64,000 nt of DNA from Bedellia somnulentella. Its lineage: Eukaryota > Arthropoda > Insecta > Lepidoptera > Bedelliidae. The stretch is taken from positions 4,960,001-5,024,000 of the forward strand of contig OY755198.1 in assembly GCA_963576735.1 (NCBI GenBank). The letters run 5' to 3'. The translations under genes and the position numbers were made by a program. The notes beneath the pieces are model-generated. The model saw nothing but the letters and a program-made list of their open reading frames with translations. It had not been told where the DNA came from and did no database searches. Numbering within the stretch: position 1 is the first letter of the stretch; every line of letters begins with the position of its first letter. Shown here in pieces: positions 43,804 through 52,650 of this stretch.

Positions 43804-44279
43804 GGGAGTGTGGAGTGTGGAGGTTTTGAAATAAAAACCCAAAATAGCGGTACACTTCGTATAATTTCATCTTTCACAACCACTTGCCGATACAACGGAC
43901 TACTGACAATTCCACGCAAAAACAGAGATCGTATATTATACCTTACCTAACCTTAAATCAACTGACAGTCTTATTAATAATACTTTACTCAAATTTACAT
44001 AATCATTATTATAACTCATTTATAAATAAAAATAACATTTTAGAAATGAGTATTTACTAAAATTATGGATTTAATTACAATCATTATTTTAATCAGCGTG
44101 AGCTGTTTTGAAGTAAAGTCAAACTAGTATCTCATTATTCATACACGATACCACTAATACTTATTAAATAGGTAAATAATATGATTACACAATAAAGCTA
44201 AACAGTTTATCAATTATAAATAGTATAAATTATACAGTATAATAGCCAATCATAGCACACTCATTATTATAAGCTTACA
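43804..44279. repeat. 476-bp direct repeat, copy 2
   Basis: Partner of 32319-32794. Its right edge abuts integrase codons at 44280. Confidence 0.9.
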
Positions 44280-44431
44280 TGTATTTTAAAACCCTTGTTG
44301 TAAGTTTGGTATGATATTAAATCAATTAAATTAGCTTGCCACAAATCATCAATACCCTTAAGCATAACAGAACGCCGTAAGAATTTTTTTCTTGCATTTT
44401 TATGAATTTCGTTTACTACTTGTTGCTGCAT
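44280..44431 (-). pseudogene. int: Polinton integrase, N-terminal part
   Basis: ATG at 44431 opens MQQQVVNEIHKNARKKFLRR, then MLKGIDDLWQANLIDLISYQ and TYNKGF, the beginning of a Polinton integrase. It ends at the 476-bp repeat and is continued by the core at 32317. The start overlaps the end of the fibre-like gene. Confidence 0.8.
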
Positions 44432-44762
44432 CATTAGTCACTGATTTTATGATTTTATCTACTTCATGTTTCGTATAGACATCATTTATAAAGACATTCA
44501 TCACCCTCTTTGTTTCTTTCACAACTTCGCTCAGTATAAATCTAACTTCATCATTAGTGCACAGTTCTTTTATGATCATATCGACGTACTCCTTATTAAC
44601 AGCTTCACTTAATTCTTGAGGAGCTTATAAGCCTTTGAGGCGTGATGACTGAAGATCATAATAGCCGTTTTCTTTTTTAAGCAAGGCATTATCAGCAATA
44701 CCCAATAAGTCAGAAAAACGTAGGCGTTTATGAACATGGTGTCCAAATTTGTCAATATTCAT
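44400..44762 (-). pseudogene. Fibre-like Polinton protein with one in-frame stop
   Basis: Starts MNIDKFGHHVHKRLRFSDLL (an alternative ATG lies 9 bp upstream). It contains ALLKKENGYYDLQSSRLKGL, a TAA at 44625-44627, and then in the same frame ELSEAVNKEYVDMIIKEL. The AVNKEYVD motif is like that of phage and virus tail-fibre proteins, suggesting an attachment or fibre role; this is inference. It sits between the conserved ORF and integrase, 85 bp after the former. Confidence 0.6.
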
Positions 44763-44846
44763 TGTAATCATAGAATTATAATCAACTTAAGCGTAAGAAG
44801 GTGAAATAAGAAATACATTAAAGTTACAACGTTAGTTTATTTTATC

Positions 44847-45518
44847 TTAATTTAGTAAACCATTTTCATTCAGTTCTTCTATGATAGACAATATTTCATT
44901 ATCAAGACCAGTGTTACCAGCATCTCGCGACGCAATTAATAATTTCAACCTCTCTACTAACTTATTTGGATCATCCCAATATACATAGTCGACATTTCTC
45001 TTCCATGTTTTTAGTATTGGCAATCCAGAACCTTGAACATAACTGTCCTGAGTTTTTTTATCATTGGCAAAGAGAGGTTTTATAAATGCCAAGTATTTTT
45101 TCCCCTTATTGCTTTTTATTGGTTTATTACGATCATAATCTCTCCTATGCACATTTGTCTCTAACAACGTTGACTTGTAGCTCATAATATCGTCCTTCGT
45201 TATAACTGATGAGTTAGGTATTCGTTTAGTTAATAATTCCATTAAACCAGGAGTTTTATCGAAGTTATGTTCTCCTACTAAAATGGTTCTATCACTGATA
45301 GTAACAGCTGCTGACCCTAGCATTAGCTTGCCTCGATCATGTCTGATCCCAAAAGGAATGTCTTTTATGTTTTCTGATGATAGTGACCATGAAGAACCAT
45401 CCGGATGTATGCTGCTCATACTTGACTCGTCTTTACCGTCATCTTCATCTTCGTATTCATTTTCCGAAATTGCATTATCAGATTCCACTGTTGTATTAAT
45501 GCTATTGGAAGGAGTCAT
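44847..45518 (-). CDS. Conserved Polinton protein, C-terminal part
   Basis: 223 residues. An acidic N-terminal stretch (ENEYEDEDDGKDESS) is followed by a globular part: IRHDRGKLMLGSAAVTISDR, TPGLMELLTKRIPN, GKKYLAFIKPLFAN, YVYWDDPNKLVERLKLLIAS and DNEILSIIEELNENG. This is a recurrent protein of unknown function in insect and cnidarian Polintons. Its own N-terminal coiled part probably lies at 47175-47414, beyond a 1.5-kb insert; the ATG at 45518 may thus be internal. Confidence 0.7.
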   Translation of the reverse strand: MTPSNSINTTVESDNAISENEYEDEDDGKDESSMSSIHPDGSSWSLSSENIKDIPFGIRHDRGKLMLGSAAVTISDRTILVGEHNFDKTPGLMELLTKRIPNSSVITKDDIMSYKSTLLETNVHRRDYDRNKPIKSNKGKKYLAFIKPLFANDKKTQDSYVQGSGLPILKTWKRNVDYVYWDDPNKLVERLKLLIASRDAGNTGLDNEILSIIEELNENGLLN

Positions 45519-45548
45519 AAATTTATCAGATCTTCTATTTTTTTAAGA

Positions 45549-47170
45549 GAAGTAATTACTGTGTATGCCATTTAAAAATTAGGTTTGCAAGAAATAACCG
45601 CTAATAAATCATGTGGTTAGCATACAAAGATTTTGTTAGCAATAATTGAAATCAGGCTGCAATTCGTGTTCTGTAAATAATCATGACAATGGTCTGTAAT
45701 TTAAACACAAACTGGTAGCGAGTTTTATTTTGTATCTGCAAAATAAACAGTCACTCCGCAGAATAATTACTTGGGCAGCAAGATTGTACATTAGGTCAGC
45801 AGAGAAATCATTTCTACACGCAACTTATTTGACAGTATAGCATATTTTAAATTTGGATGGCAATTTAAATAATTGTTTTGCGTATTTATTGAAAAATCCG
45901 TTATAAAATAGCTACTAATTGTGAAGTTTTCGACGCACAGTGGAAAATTTTTAATGATTTCAAGAAACAAAATTTCAGTAAGTGGCTTGTCTCACTGCCA
46001 ATAGGGAATATGCATAAAATTTTAAATGCCCTAAAACTTTTTTTCACGAATACTTATTATCGCAATATTATAATGAAAAGGTTTTTTTTAATTTACTTAT
46101 TATTTAAACCCCTAAAGTAATATTCAAAAAGTGCAAAATAAGGGAGCGAAATTCAAACTTCCAAAACGCGCCACCATCGGTTGAACGAAGTGTGACGTCA
46201 TCTGACACGAAATTGTATTCAAAAACGTCAAAAACACTAAGGTAAACATCCACTGGACGTGTCATGTGACGTCACGTTGAGCGCGCGTAAAATGGCGGCG
46301 TTTGAATTGCTTAAATTTTTTCAAAGTTTTAAATTTAAATTTTAAAAATATTTACAGGATTTTGAAGTCCAGTAATATATTTTTCTACGTTATAAAATAG
46401 TAAACTATTAATTTAAGACAAAAAAGAAAAACATGAATATTCCCTATTGAAACAAAGGAATGAAGAGAGGGAAAATGTGACTGTCCAACTTTTTTTAATT
46501 TCTACGTATGTAAACACGTTATTGTCTTAGCGATCCGCTTAAAGCATGTGGTGCCTCCACTTGAAGCAAAGAATATTCCCATAGGGGAAAAGAGGAAACT
46601 TGGCCGGCCTTCAAAGGCAAAACGAGCATTAATTATACAATAAATAAAAAAAAAGTAACTGTTTCTTGAATATAATGATCATAAAACTAAAACGGCTTTT
46701 TTATTATTCCATCAAAATATCTCTGCTATAATACTAAAAGTAACATACTTACTGAGAGACAATAAATAAATGAATCATCAGTAAGTGATGCGCCCATTTA
46801 GTGCTTTTTAAGTATGATATTTATTTATTATTTGCTAGACTAATTTAAGCGGCACTAAACTGATTTTTTTGCTTATTCTCTGAGTGCTTACCAAAATTTA
46901 ATTAACTACAGGTCACTCATTGCAGCTTTGATATATACAAAGCTGTACAAAAAAAAATACTGCTGTTCAGAATGATATATATTGCAGACTGATTTATTAA
47001 TATTTGCTGAACACAAGTTGCTGTCCAACTATCAATTTTAGCTTACCAATTAAATATTTCTGCTCACAAATATGCCAATACTTTGCTAACCGTTTAAATA
47101 ACACCCTTTTTTTAATGGTTTCATCTAAAGTACTCCAATCATTAGGTTCATCTATTTTCATTTCTTCATA
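45549..47170. mobile_element. Probable insertion inside the conserved Polinton gene
   Basis: Separates the two halves of the conserved ORF. A + strand segment at about 46541-46641 reads LKHVVPPLEAKNIPIGEKRK, then GRPSKAKRAL, an AT-hook-like basic end ending in a stop, similar to C-termini of some transposases. An ATG at 46292 (MAAFELLKFF) starts a short frame. No clear terminal repeats found; superfamily unknown. Confidence 0.4.
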
Positions 47171-47174
47171 AACA

Positions 47175-47414
47175 TTATTTAACTTCATTAGATATGTTTT
47201 TATGTTTAAGCTCATTAGTAATTTGGTTAAGAGGATTAAGAACAGGTTTAAAAATACTTTCTAGAGATTTTTCATTTTCAGATTCACAATTGCGCAGTTT
47301 TTTAAATTTTCTCTTTACAGCTTCAGCGGCGTTTACAATTTGTTTTAAATTTTTATCCATATTTTCCTTGCTTCTATTGTCAACAAGTTTACTGATGTGA
47401 ATGCAAACTATCAT
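47175..47414 (-). pseudogene. Conserved Polinton protein, N-terminal coiled part
   Basis: 79 codons rich in charged residues: NLKQIVNAAEAVKRKFKKLR, then LESIFKPVLNPLNQITNEL, predicted helical. Pairing with 44847-45518 rests on the typical gene order (ATPase, then this protein) and composition. The adjacent frame 46997-47215 (KLNNVYEEMKIDEPNDWSTL) is unrecognised. Confidence 0.5.
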
Positions 47415-47434
47415 CGACTTATGGTCTTATATAA

Positions 47435-48174
47435 TATAATTCATTCAGGTAGTAAAAACGACAAATGTATCAAATTGCTTGCGATAGTAGCCTTTATTTT
47501 TTTCGCAATCTTTGTTTATGACTAAATAGCTGTAAGGTTCACTCCATATTTTTATGCCAACTCATGTCTGTATTAACATGTTCGTCATATACATGACGCA
47601 AATTAATGTTATCTTGTTTCAAGAGTACGATGAGGTTTGCATTGTCTCTAATGAGTTGTTTTGGTATTTTGCTATATGTCTGGTTCAGATAAAAACTATC
47701 AATATTTTTATGTCTGCCCATTGCAAAGTAATCACGCATGTTATTTTGATTTTCACACGCAATATCATCAAATATTATTATAGAATTAGGTTTAGCTTCT
47801 TATGTGCTAAGGACTTGCTGGTTTGCATGAAATTTTGTAAAAGATATGCTAGGTACTAATCTTAAAACCTTATCCAGAAAAATATATTTCGGTTGATGTA
47901 ACGTCTTTGAATACACGTATACATTTTGATAGCGTAACCCATTTTCATGCAATAGAAGTCCAATCATAAGATTAGTTTTCCCGCAATTGGAAGGTCCACA
48001 AATTACACATCTTATTGAATTTGGTAAAAGAGTCCCATGACGAAATGTTTTGTTTATGGAGTCCAAAATAGATAAATTATCAAAATGTAATGTTATTTCT
48101 GTTTTAAAAATTTCATTTCTAGGTATAGGTATCACGCATTTGAGATTCGGTGTCAAACTAAAAAGTATCTGCAT
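47435..48174 (-). pseudogene. Polinton genome-packaging ATPase, broken
   Basis: FtsK/HerA-type packaging ATPase. Walker A is GPSNCGKTN (about residue 62). An in-frame TAA at 47800-47802 falls right after FTKFHANQQVLST. The same frame continues with KPNSIIIFDDIACENQ (Walker B) and IPKQLIRDNANLIVLLKQD to NTDMSWHKNME. After a second stop a shifted frame adds PYSYLVINKDCEKNKGYYRK. The break suggests a small deletion near 47530. It would pump DNA into the capsid; it is non-functional now. It is the first gene on the minus strand, with its ATG only 20 bp from the element edge at 48194. Confidence 0.85.
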
Positions 48175-48193
48175 CCCAATTAATTTATATGAT

Positions 48194-48541
48194 ACCTAAC
48201 ATGTCATGAGTGAGATTCTGAAAAATATTTGTTAAATATCATCACATCAGCGTTGACTACGACCCATCTGTAACTATCTTCTGACAGACCGATCAGTTAT
48301 TGGACATGTTGGATCGCTTTTTGCCATCGAGTGAACGGCGGCGGAGCCGTGAACGAGATGTAACAAAAGTGATCCAGAATGCCCAATAACTACCTACTAC
48401 CCTATTTCTTCAGGTGGGTGTACCTACGTAAGAGGCGACTAACGGTATTGGGGCTTTTAAGGGATTTTTGGGCGATGCGGGTTGAGACCCATCACCAACA
48501 TCCTTTATTTTACCATCTTTTCCCCACGCAACTTCCAAAAG
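48194..48541 (+). repeat. Retroposon X/B copy, truncated by BEL LTR
   Basis: ACCTAACATGTCATGAGTG... to ...CTTCCAAAAG. Its right half is family B. The same 347 bp occurs at 57130-57477 with only a few substitutions. The B part is cut at 48541 by the BEL LTR. Confidence 0.8.
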
Positions 48542-48767
48542 TGTTGGGGGTTGGGATTGAGATTAGGGGATGTAAAATGATAAGATAGAGATAAGTTCAA
48601 CTAAGATATATTACAAGGTAGGAAAAGGTGCAAATGAGGTGAAATCGGATTAATGAGTAGCGCGCGGTACGAGGTCAGTAAGCGAACTGTTCTAAAAAGG
48701 TTTGAGTAAAAGAGTGTTGCAGCGTAAACTGCTGACGGAACTTAAAGTACGGTGATTGAACCGTACA
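48542..48767 (-). repeat. 3' LTR of BEL/Pao element
   Basis: 226 bp. On + it starts TGTTGGGGGTTGGG and ends GATTGAACCGTACA. It has 16 extra bases (GATATATTACAAGGTA) relative to the other LTR. Confidence 0.92.
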
Positions 48768-48902
48768 TGCTCCCGGGGGAAAAAGATCAGAGAAATTTAT
48801 ATGAGGTTGTTAGTAGATGAATGTGCGCTTAAACTAACACAGATGATTAACAATATTCTTAAATGTACTATATAGTTAGTAGTTAATGAAAACATAAGGG
48901 AA

Positions 48903-51767
48903 TTACGGAACGCTAAGGTTCAAATCTGGTAATGAGAACACACGAAATACCGGGGATGATCCTTTGTCTGTTTTCTTAATTCTAACACTATTACGACGCA
49001 CATGAGTCTTATCACTAACACATTCACTTTTTGTACGCACACATTCACTAACATTACACTGTACACTGCACTGCGACGTCTCCGGAGCTGCAACATTCCT
49101 CAAGGCCACAGCTGGAGTCGTATTTATAGGCTGTTGTTTAGTAGAGCTTTTCCATATGTAGACCCTTACAGCCAGACCCAACACCATCAACACAAACAAA
49201 ACATAAATGGCTGTGTGATGATGAATATCATGATTGGATATTCTTTCCGTCAATGGTTCACTTTGTTTTAAAAGTTTAAGTTTTTTGGAAATAGTTTGTA
49301 GTTCCAAACTGCTGTTTAGTAATTCCATACTGTTATTTTCTGGTTCAACATTTGGGATTGAGATATTGACGATATGGTTCATCTGAGATAGCTTAGGGTG
49401 GTCAAAATAGGGTCTCACAGTTATTTTACTGAAATCTCGTCGATGAGTATAACTAAAATAATTTGCAAATTTTGCTGTGCATCCTTGGTCAGCGGTAAAA
49501 TACCCTGTACTAGTAAGTCTAATAGGTGTCACCTGTTCATTACATATTAGTTTCATATTACACTCCTTACAGCAATAAAAAATTAATGTGTTTGGTTTGT
49601 TCAATTCAACCCATCTGTCTTTACAAATTGAAGATGTCGTTTTACACTCGCGCGAACCTGGTAAGGTGACACAGAAGGTCTGATCATCTTTGATTGTATT
49701 TATGGGATTCTTAGGATAACATATACTCAATTGATCGTGAGAATGATAACACGATTCGAGGTCTTGTCTCAGCATTTTTATGTAGGTTTCGTGTTTAAGA
49801 TCAATTGCAACATATTCTGCGATTGGTTCAATACTTAATTCATATCCATTGTTTATAGTCCGGGGAAGTGGAATTATTCTTGATATTTCGTATATTTCTT
49901 CACTTATTAAGGGTATTACTATTTCAAATATAATATATTGGGATGAAACTCTGGTCCGAACGTGTAAAAGATTATATAATTGAGTTAAACTGTCAGTTTT
50001 TCTAATGGGTAGAGACAGATCCTTAGGAAGTGCATCCGCTATAATACCTAATTCATAACGTAACTGGGCTGGGCTGAGTAGATGAAAGTTCAGTTTTCCA
50101 TTATATATATTGGTGACCGTGTCTAATAGGGTTTGCTGTGTATCTTTCAAATTAAATAAAATATTGTTGGCCATCATTGCCGTAATAAGGAAGTCATTCA
50201 CTAATTCCATATTTTGTAATTCGGTTCTTACTTGGGTCAATGCCTGATTGATTGTATTAATTTTTCTATTGATAATTTTGTACTGTTTATTCATGACGTT
50301 TTCCGTTCGCTTTAAAAGATTTAATTCGGCTTCTACTATTGAAGTTTGGTTTTTCCAAAGTTTGGCTAAATGCTGTTCATTTTCTTTTATTAGATTAATG
50401 TCCTGTGAGTATTTTTCCGCAAACCGGCTGTCTAATACGCCAAATAAGCTGTTTGCTATATAACCAACACCGTCTATCAACCCGCGCCGCCGCCGCCGCC
50501 GCTGATCGTATTTCATATTGATATTATTGTTATGATTCATTAACAGCTCATTATAGTATTTGAGTTCACTCTCTTCATGTAGTAACTGTAATATGATCCC
50601 TTCACAACTCGAATGCAGTTTAATAACATTACAAATGTTCTCGAGATAATTCATATATTTCGTGATTGCTCTATTACTTTCATGATAAGGTTGCAAATCG
50701 TACTGTACTATTAATCGCCAATCGTCTCGTATCAACTGCATGTCTTTAATGCGATCAAAATAAAGACTATTGTTTCCGTGTAAGGGTTGTATATCATGCT
50801 TGCAATTGACTGAAGGCACTGTCAGATACATACATAATAATACTGATAGCATTGTGGTGAAAAAACTATGATTTTTCGGTAATTTTCCTTTCGTTTTGGG
50901 TTCATTCTTATCGGATATTGTCTCACTACGTTCTGAACTATCTGATTCCGGATTTAAATAAGTCAAATTAGGAGATTGGGGTCTTGTTTGCTCATTATTA
51001 GTTGGTAACAACGATAATTTTACGATTGGTCTTTTCAGGACGCCATTTTTTGTTTTCAATGATACGACTCGGACTTTACCGTCACCTCCGGGATGCAACT
51101 GTGTCACACGCGCCATAAGCCATTTCCCGGGAGGAAGATTATCTTCTTTAATTATGACGATGTCATTAAGGTTTAAATTTCTTTGCTCTTGCTTCCATTT
51201 AGTTCGTATAGATAATTGAGATATGTATTCATTTTGCCACCTTTTCCACATGTCATTCACTATTTTTTGTACTAGATTCCAGCGAGTTCTGAGATCATTC
51301 TCAGTATCTATGATAGTTAGGTTAGGACCACTCGCCAGAAAATGGGATGGAGTTAAAATGTCGAGATCTTCGGGATTTTCTGTTAAGGGAGAAAGAGGTC
51401 GTGAGTTCAGACAAGCTTCGATTTGAGCTAGCAATGTGCAGTATTCTTCAAAAGTTAGTCTCTGCTCCCCTATGACTCGTTTAAGGTAGTATTTGAGACT
51501 CTTCACTGATGCTTCACTCAACCCATTTCCTGATGGCCATCCGGGACAATTCAGATGAAATTTAATGTTCATTTCTGATATAACTGCCATAACATCGGGC
51601 TGTTTTTGGGATTTTGAAATTTGTTCATACTCGGCTTTTAAGATGTTATTGGCACCTATAAAATTTGTGCCTTGATCGCTATACAAATGTCCTGGTACAC
51701 CTCTTCTCGCTGACATGCGCTTCAATGCGGCTAAAAAGGCTGACGTAGAAAGATCTGATACAATTTC
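48903..51767 (-). CDS. env: BEL/Pao integrase end fused in frame to envelope glycoprotein
   Basis: The frame opens after the TAA at 51768-51770 and runs 940 residues from the first Met at 51725. Residues 1-245 are the integrase end (HLYSDQGTNF; PGWPSGNGLSEASVKSLKYY; a C-terminal DUF-like VRVVSLKTKNGVLKRPIVKL). Then, with no stop, comes Env: signal-like FFTTMLSVLLCMYLTVPS (288-305), a furin site RRRRRRGLIDGVGYIANSLF (409-428) with fusion-peptide character, heptad-rich helices (440-530), a Cys-rich domain (655-750), and a membrane anchor YVLFVLMVLGLAVRVYI (841-857) with a cytoplasmic tail. The type is the insect errantivirus/baculovirus F-like fusion protein. Whether Env is released by splicing or proteolysis is unknown. 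Confidence 0.88.
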   Translation of the reverse strand, partial: EIVSDLSTSAFLAALKRMSARRGVPGHLYSDQGTNFIGANNILKAEYEQISKSQKQPDVMAVISEMNIKFHLNCPGWPSGNGLSEASVKSLKYYLKRVIGEQRLTFEEYCTLLAQIEACLNSRPLSPLTENPEDLDILTPSHFLASGPNLTIIDTENDLRTRWNLVQKIVNDMWKRWQNEYISQLSIRTKWKQEQRNLNLNDIVIIKEDNLPPGKWLMARVTQLHPGGDGKVRVVSLKTKNGVLKRPIVKLSLLPTNNEQTRPQSPNLTYLNPESDSSERSETISDKNEPKTKGKLPKNHSFFTTMLSVLLCMYLTVPSVNCKHDIQPLHGNNSLYFDRIKDMQLIRDDWRLIVQYDLQPYHESNRAITKYMNYLENICNVIKLHSSCEGIILQLLHEESELKYYNELLMNHNNNINMKYDQRRRRRRGLIDGVGYIANSLFGVLDSRFAEKYSQDINLIKENEQHLAKLWKNQTSIVEAELNLLKRTENVMNKQYKIINRKINTINQALTQVRTELQNMELVNDFLITAMMANNILFNLKDTQQTLLDTVTNIYNGKLNFHLLSPAQLRYELGIIADALPKDLSLPIRKTDSLTQLYNLLHVRTRVSSQYIIFEIVIPLISEEIYEISRIIPLPRTINNGYELSIEPIAEYVAIDLKHETYIKMLRQDLESCYHSHDQLSICYPKNPINTIKDDQTFCVTLPGSRECKTTSSICKDRWVELNKPNTLIFYCCKECNMKLICNEQVTPIRLTSTGYFTADQGCTAKFANYFSYTHRRDFSKITVRPYFDHPKLSQMNHIVNISIPNVEPENNSMELLNSSLELQTISKKLKLLKQSEPLTERISNHDIHHHTAIYVLFVLMVLGLAVRVYIWKSSTKQQPINTTPAVALRNVAAPETSQCSVQCNVSECVRTKSECVSDKTHVRRNSVRIKKTDKGSSPVFRVFSLPDLNLSVP

Positions 51768-52650
51768 TTAATGAATGGCTTTAGTCACCATACAAATAAA
51801 TACAGCAATGTAACCTTTACATGTTTTGATTCCTCTACCTTTATTAGATTTTACCTGGACGCGGCCAGTATAGTCAACTCCTGTATGGTAAAAGGGTCTC
51901 GATGGGGTTACTCGGCATGATGGTAAGTCACCCATTATTTGACATTGAAGGATCGGATTTTGCTTTCGACAAATTACACACTGTCTTAATAACTTTTTTG
52001 TGGTTCGAATACCACCCAGTATCCAATATTTCTGTCGTATTAAATTGGAAGTAATTTTTACTCCTCCATGAAGAGATTTTCTATGATAATGTTCAACGAT
52101 AAGGTCAGCTAGTCTAGATTTACTTGGAATGATCGAGGGATGTTTTATTTCAGGATCAAGATAAGTGTTTTTTAATCTTCCACCAACTCGAAGTATTCCA
52201 TTTTTATCTAAAATAGGGTTTAAACTTAGGATAGAACTTTTCTTACTAATAGACATATTATTATTTAGTTTAATAATCTCTTCTCTATAGTAAATATCCT
52301 GACAAGATTTTATAACGTACTGTCTAACTATTTCTAACTCTTGTGCTGTGAGATATAAGGTTTTCTCTTTTCTATTTACAAATCTTAAAATCCAGGCTAA
52401 TATTATTATAACTCTTCTTAATGTAGAATATTTATTTAATAAACTTATAACTATATTTTCATTAATTGTCGATGTATTTACTATTCTCGTTTTTCGTACA
52501 TCTATGTTGGTTGAATAGCTCGGACTATCATTTATTTTGTCCTCTAGATCTAAGTTTCGTAACCAGCTAGGCCCTTGCCACCACAGAGAGTAATTTATCA
52601 ATTGAGATATCGATAGACCACGGCTAGCACAGTCAGCTGGGTTCTCTTTA
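51768..52650 (-). pseudogene. pol: BEL/Pao integrase, N-terminal part (one stop)
   Basis: Contains SLHGGVKITSNLIRQKYWI (His-type zinc finger), LLRQCVICRKQNP and the DDE core start (HTGVDYTGRVQVKSNKGRG). A TAA at 51768-51770 falls after KAIH, and the next codons continue the integrase. The upstream part (KENPADCASRG-type codons at about 52625-52650) joins the RNase H frame through a frameshift. Confidence 0.88.

Larger units (their letters stand above)
32318..44279. mobile_element. ~12-kb insertion bounded by 476-bp direct repeats
   Basis: Two direct copies of a 476-bp sequence (32319-32794 and 43804-44279) bracket 11 kb and split the integrase gene. Integrase codons end at 44280 on one side and resume at 32317 on the other, with TGTA at both outer edges as a possible 4-bp target duplication. 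The repeats differ at one place I can see (TACATTATAAT versus TACAGTATAAT). Unlike normal LTRs, the ends are GGGAGTGTGG...CTTACA, and no PBS, PPT or gag-pol is visible. The interior holds SINEs, a THAP transposon derivative, a minisatellite and unassigned sequence. Confidence 0.75.
17857..48194. mobile_element. Degraded, multiply interrupted Polinton/Maverick (adintovirus-like)
   Basis: Genes recognised: protein-primed DNA polymerase B on +; and on - ATPase, conserved protein, fibre-like protein, integrase, PLA2/core, protease, penton, small basic ORF, MCP and one more conserved protein. This is the diagnostic Polinton set. The element is broken by an errantivirus, LINE/SINE insertions, a ~12-kb block with 476-bp direct repeats and a ~1.5-kb insert. 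PolB lacks both ends and no terminal inverted repeats were seen, so both termini are probably lost. After removing inserts, the surviving sequence is about 9 kb. Confidence 0.9.

Noticed and set aside
32319..44279. Calling the 476-bp repeats LTRs of a retrotransposon
   Set aside because: No TG...CA ends, primer site, purine tract or gag-pol; left as direct repeats of unknown origin.
17857..48194. Terminal inverted repeats of the Polinton
   Set aside because: Compared both flanks by eye and found no matching inverted sequence; the ends appear lost.
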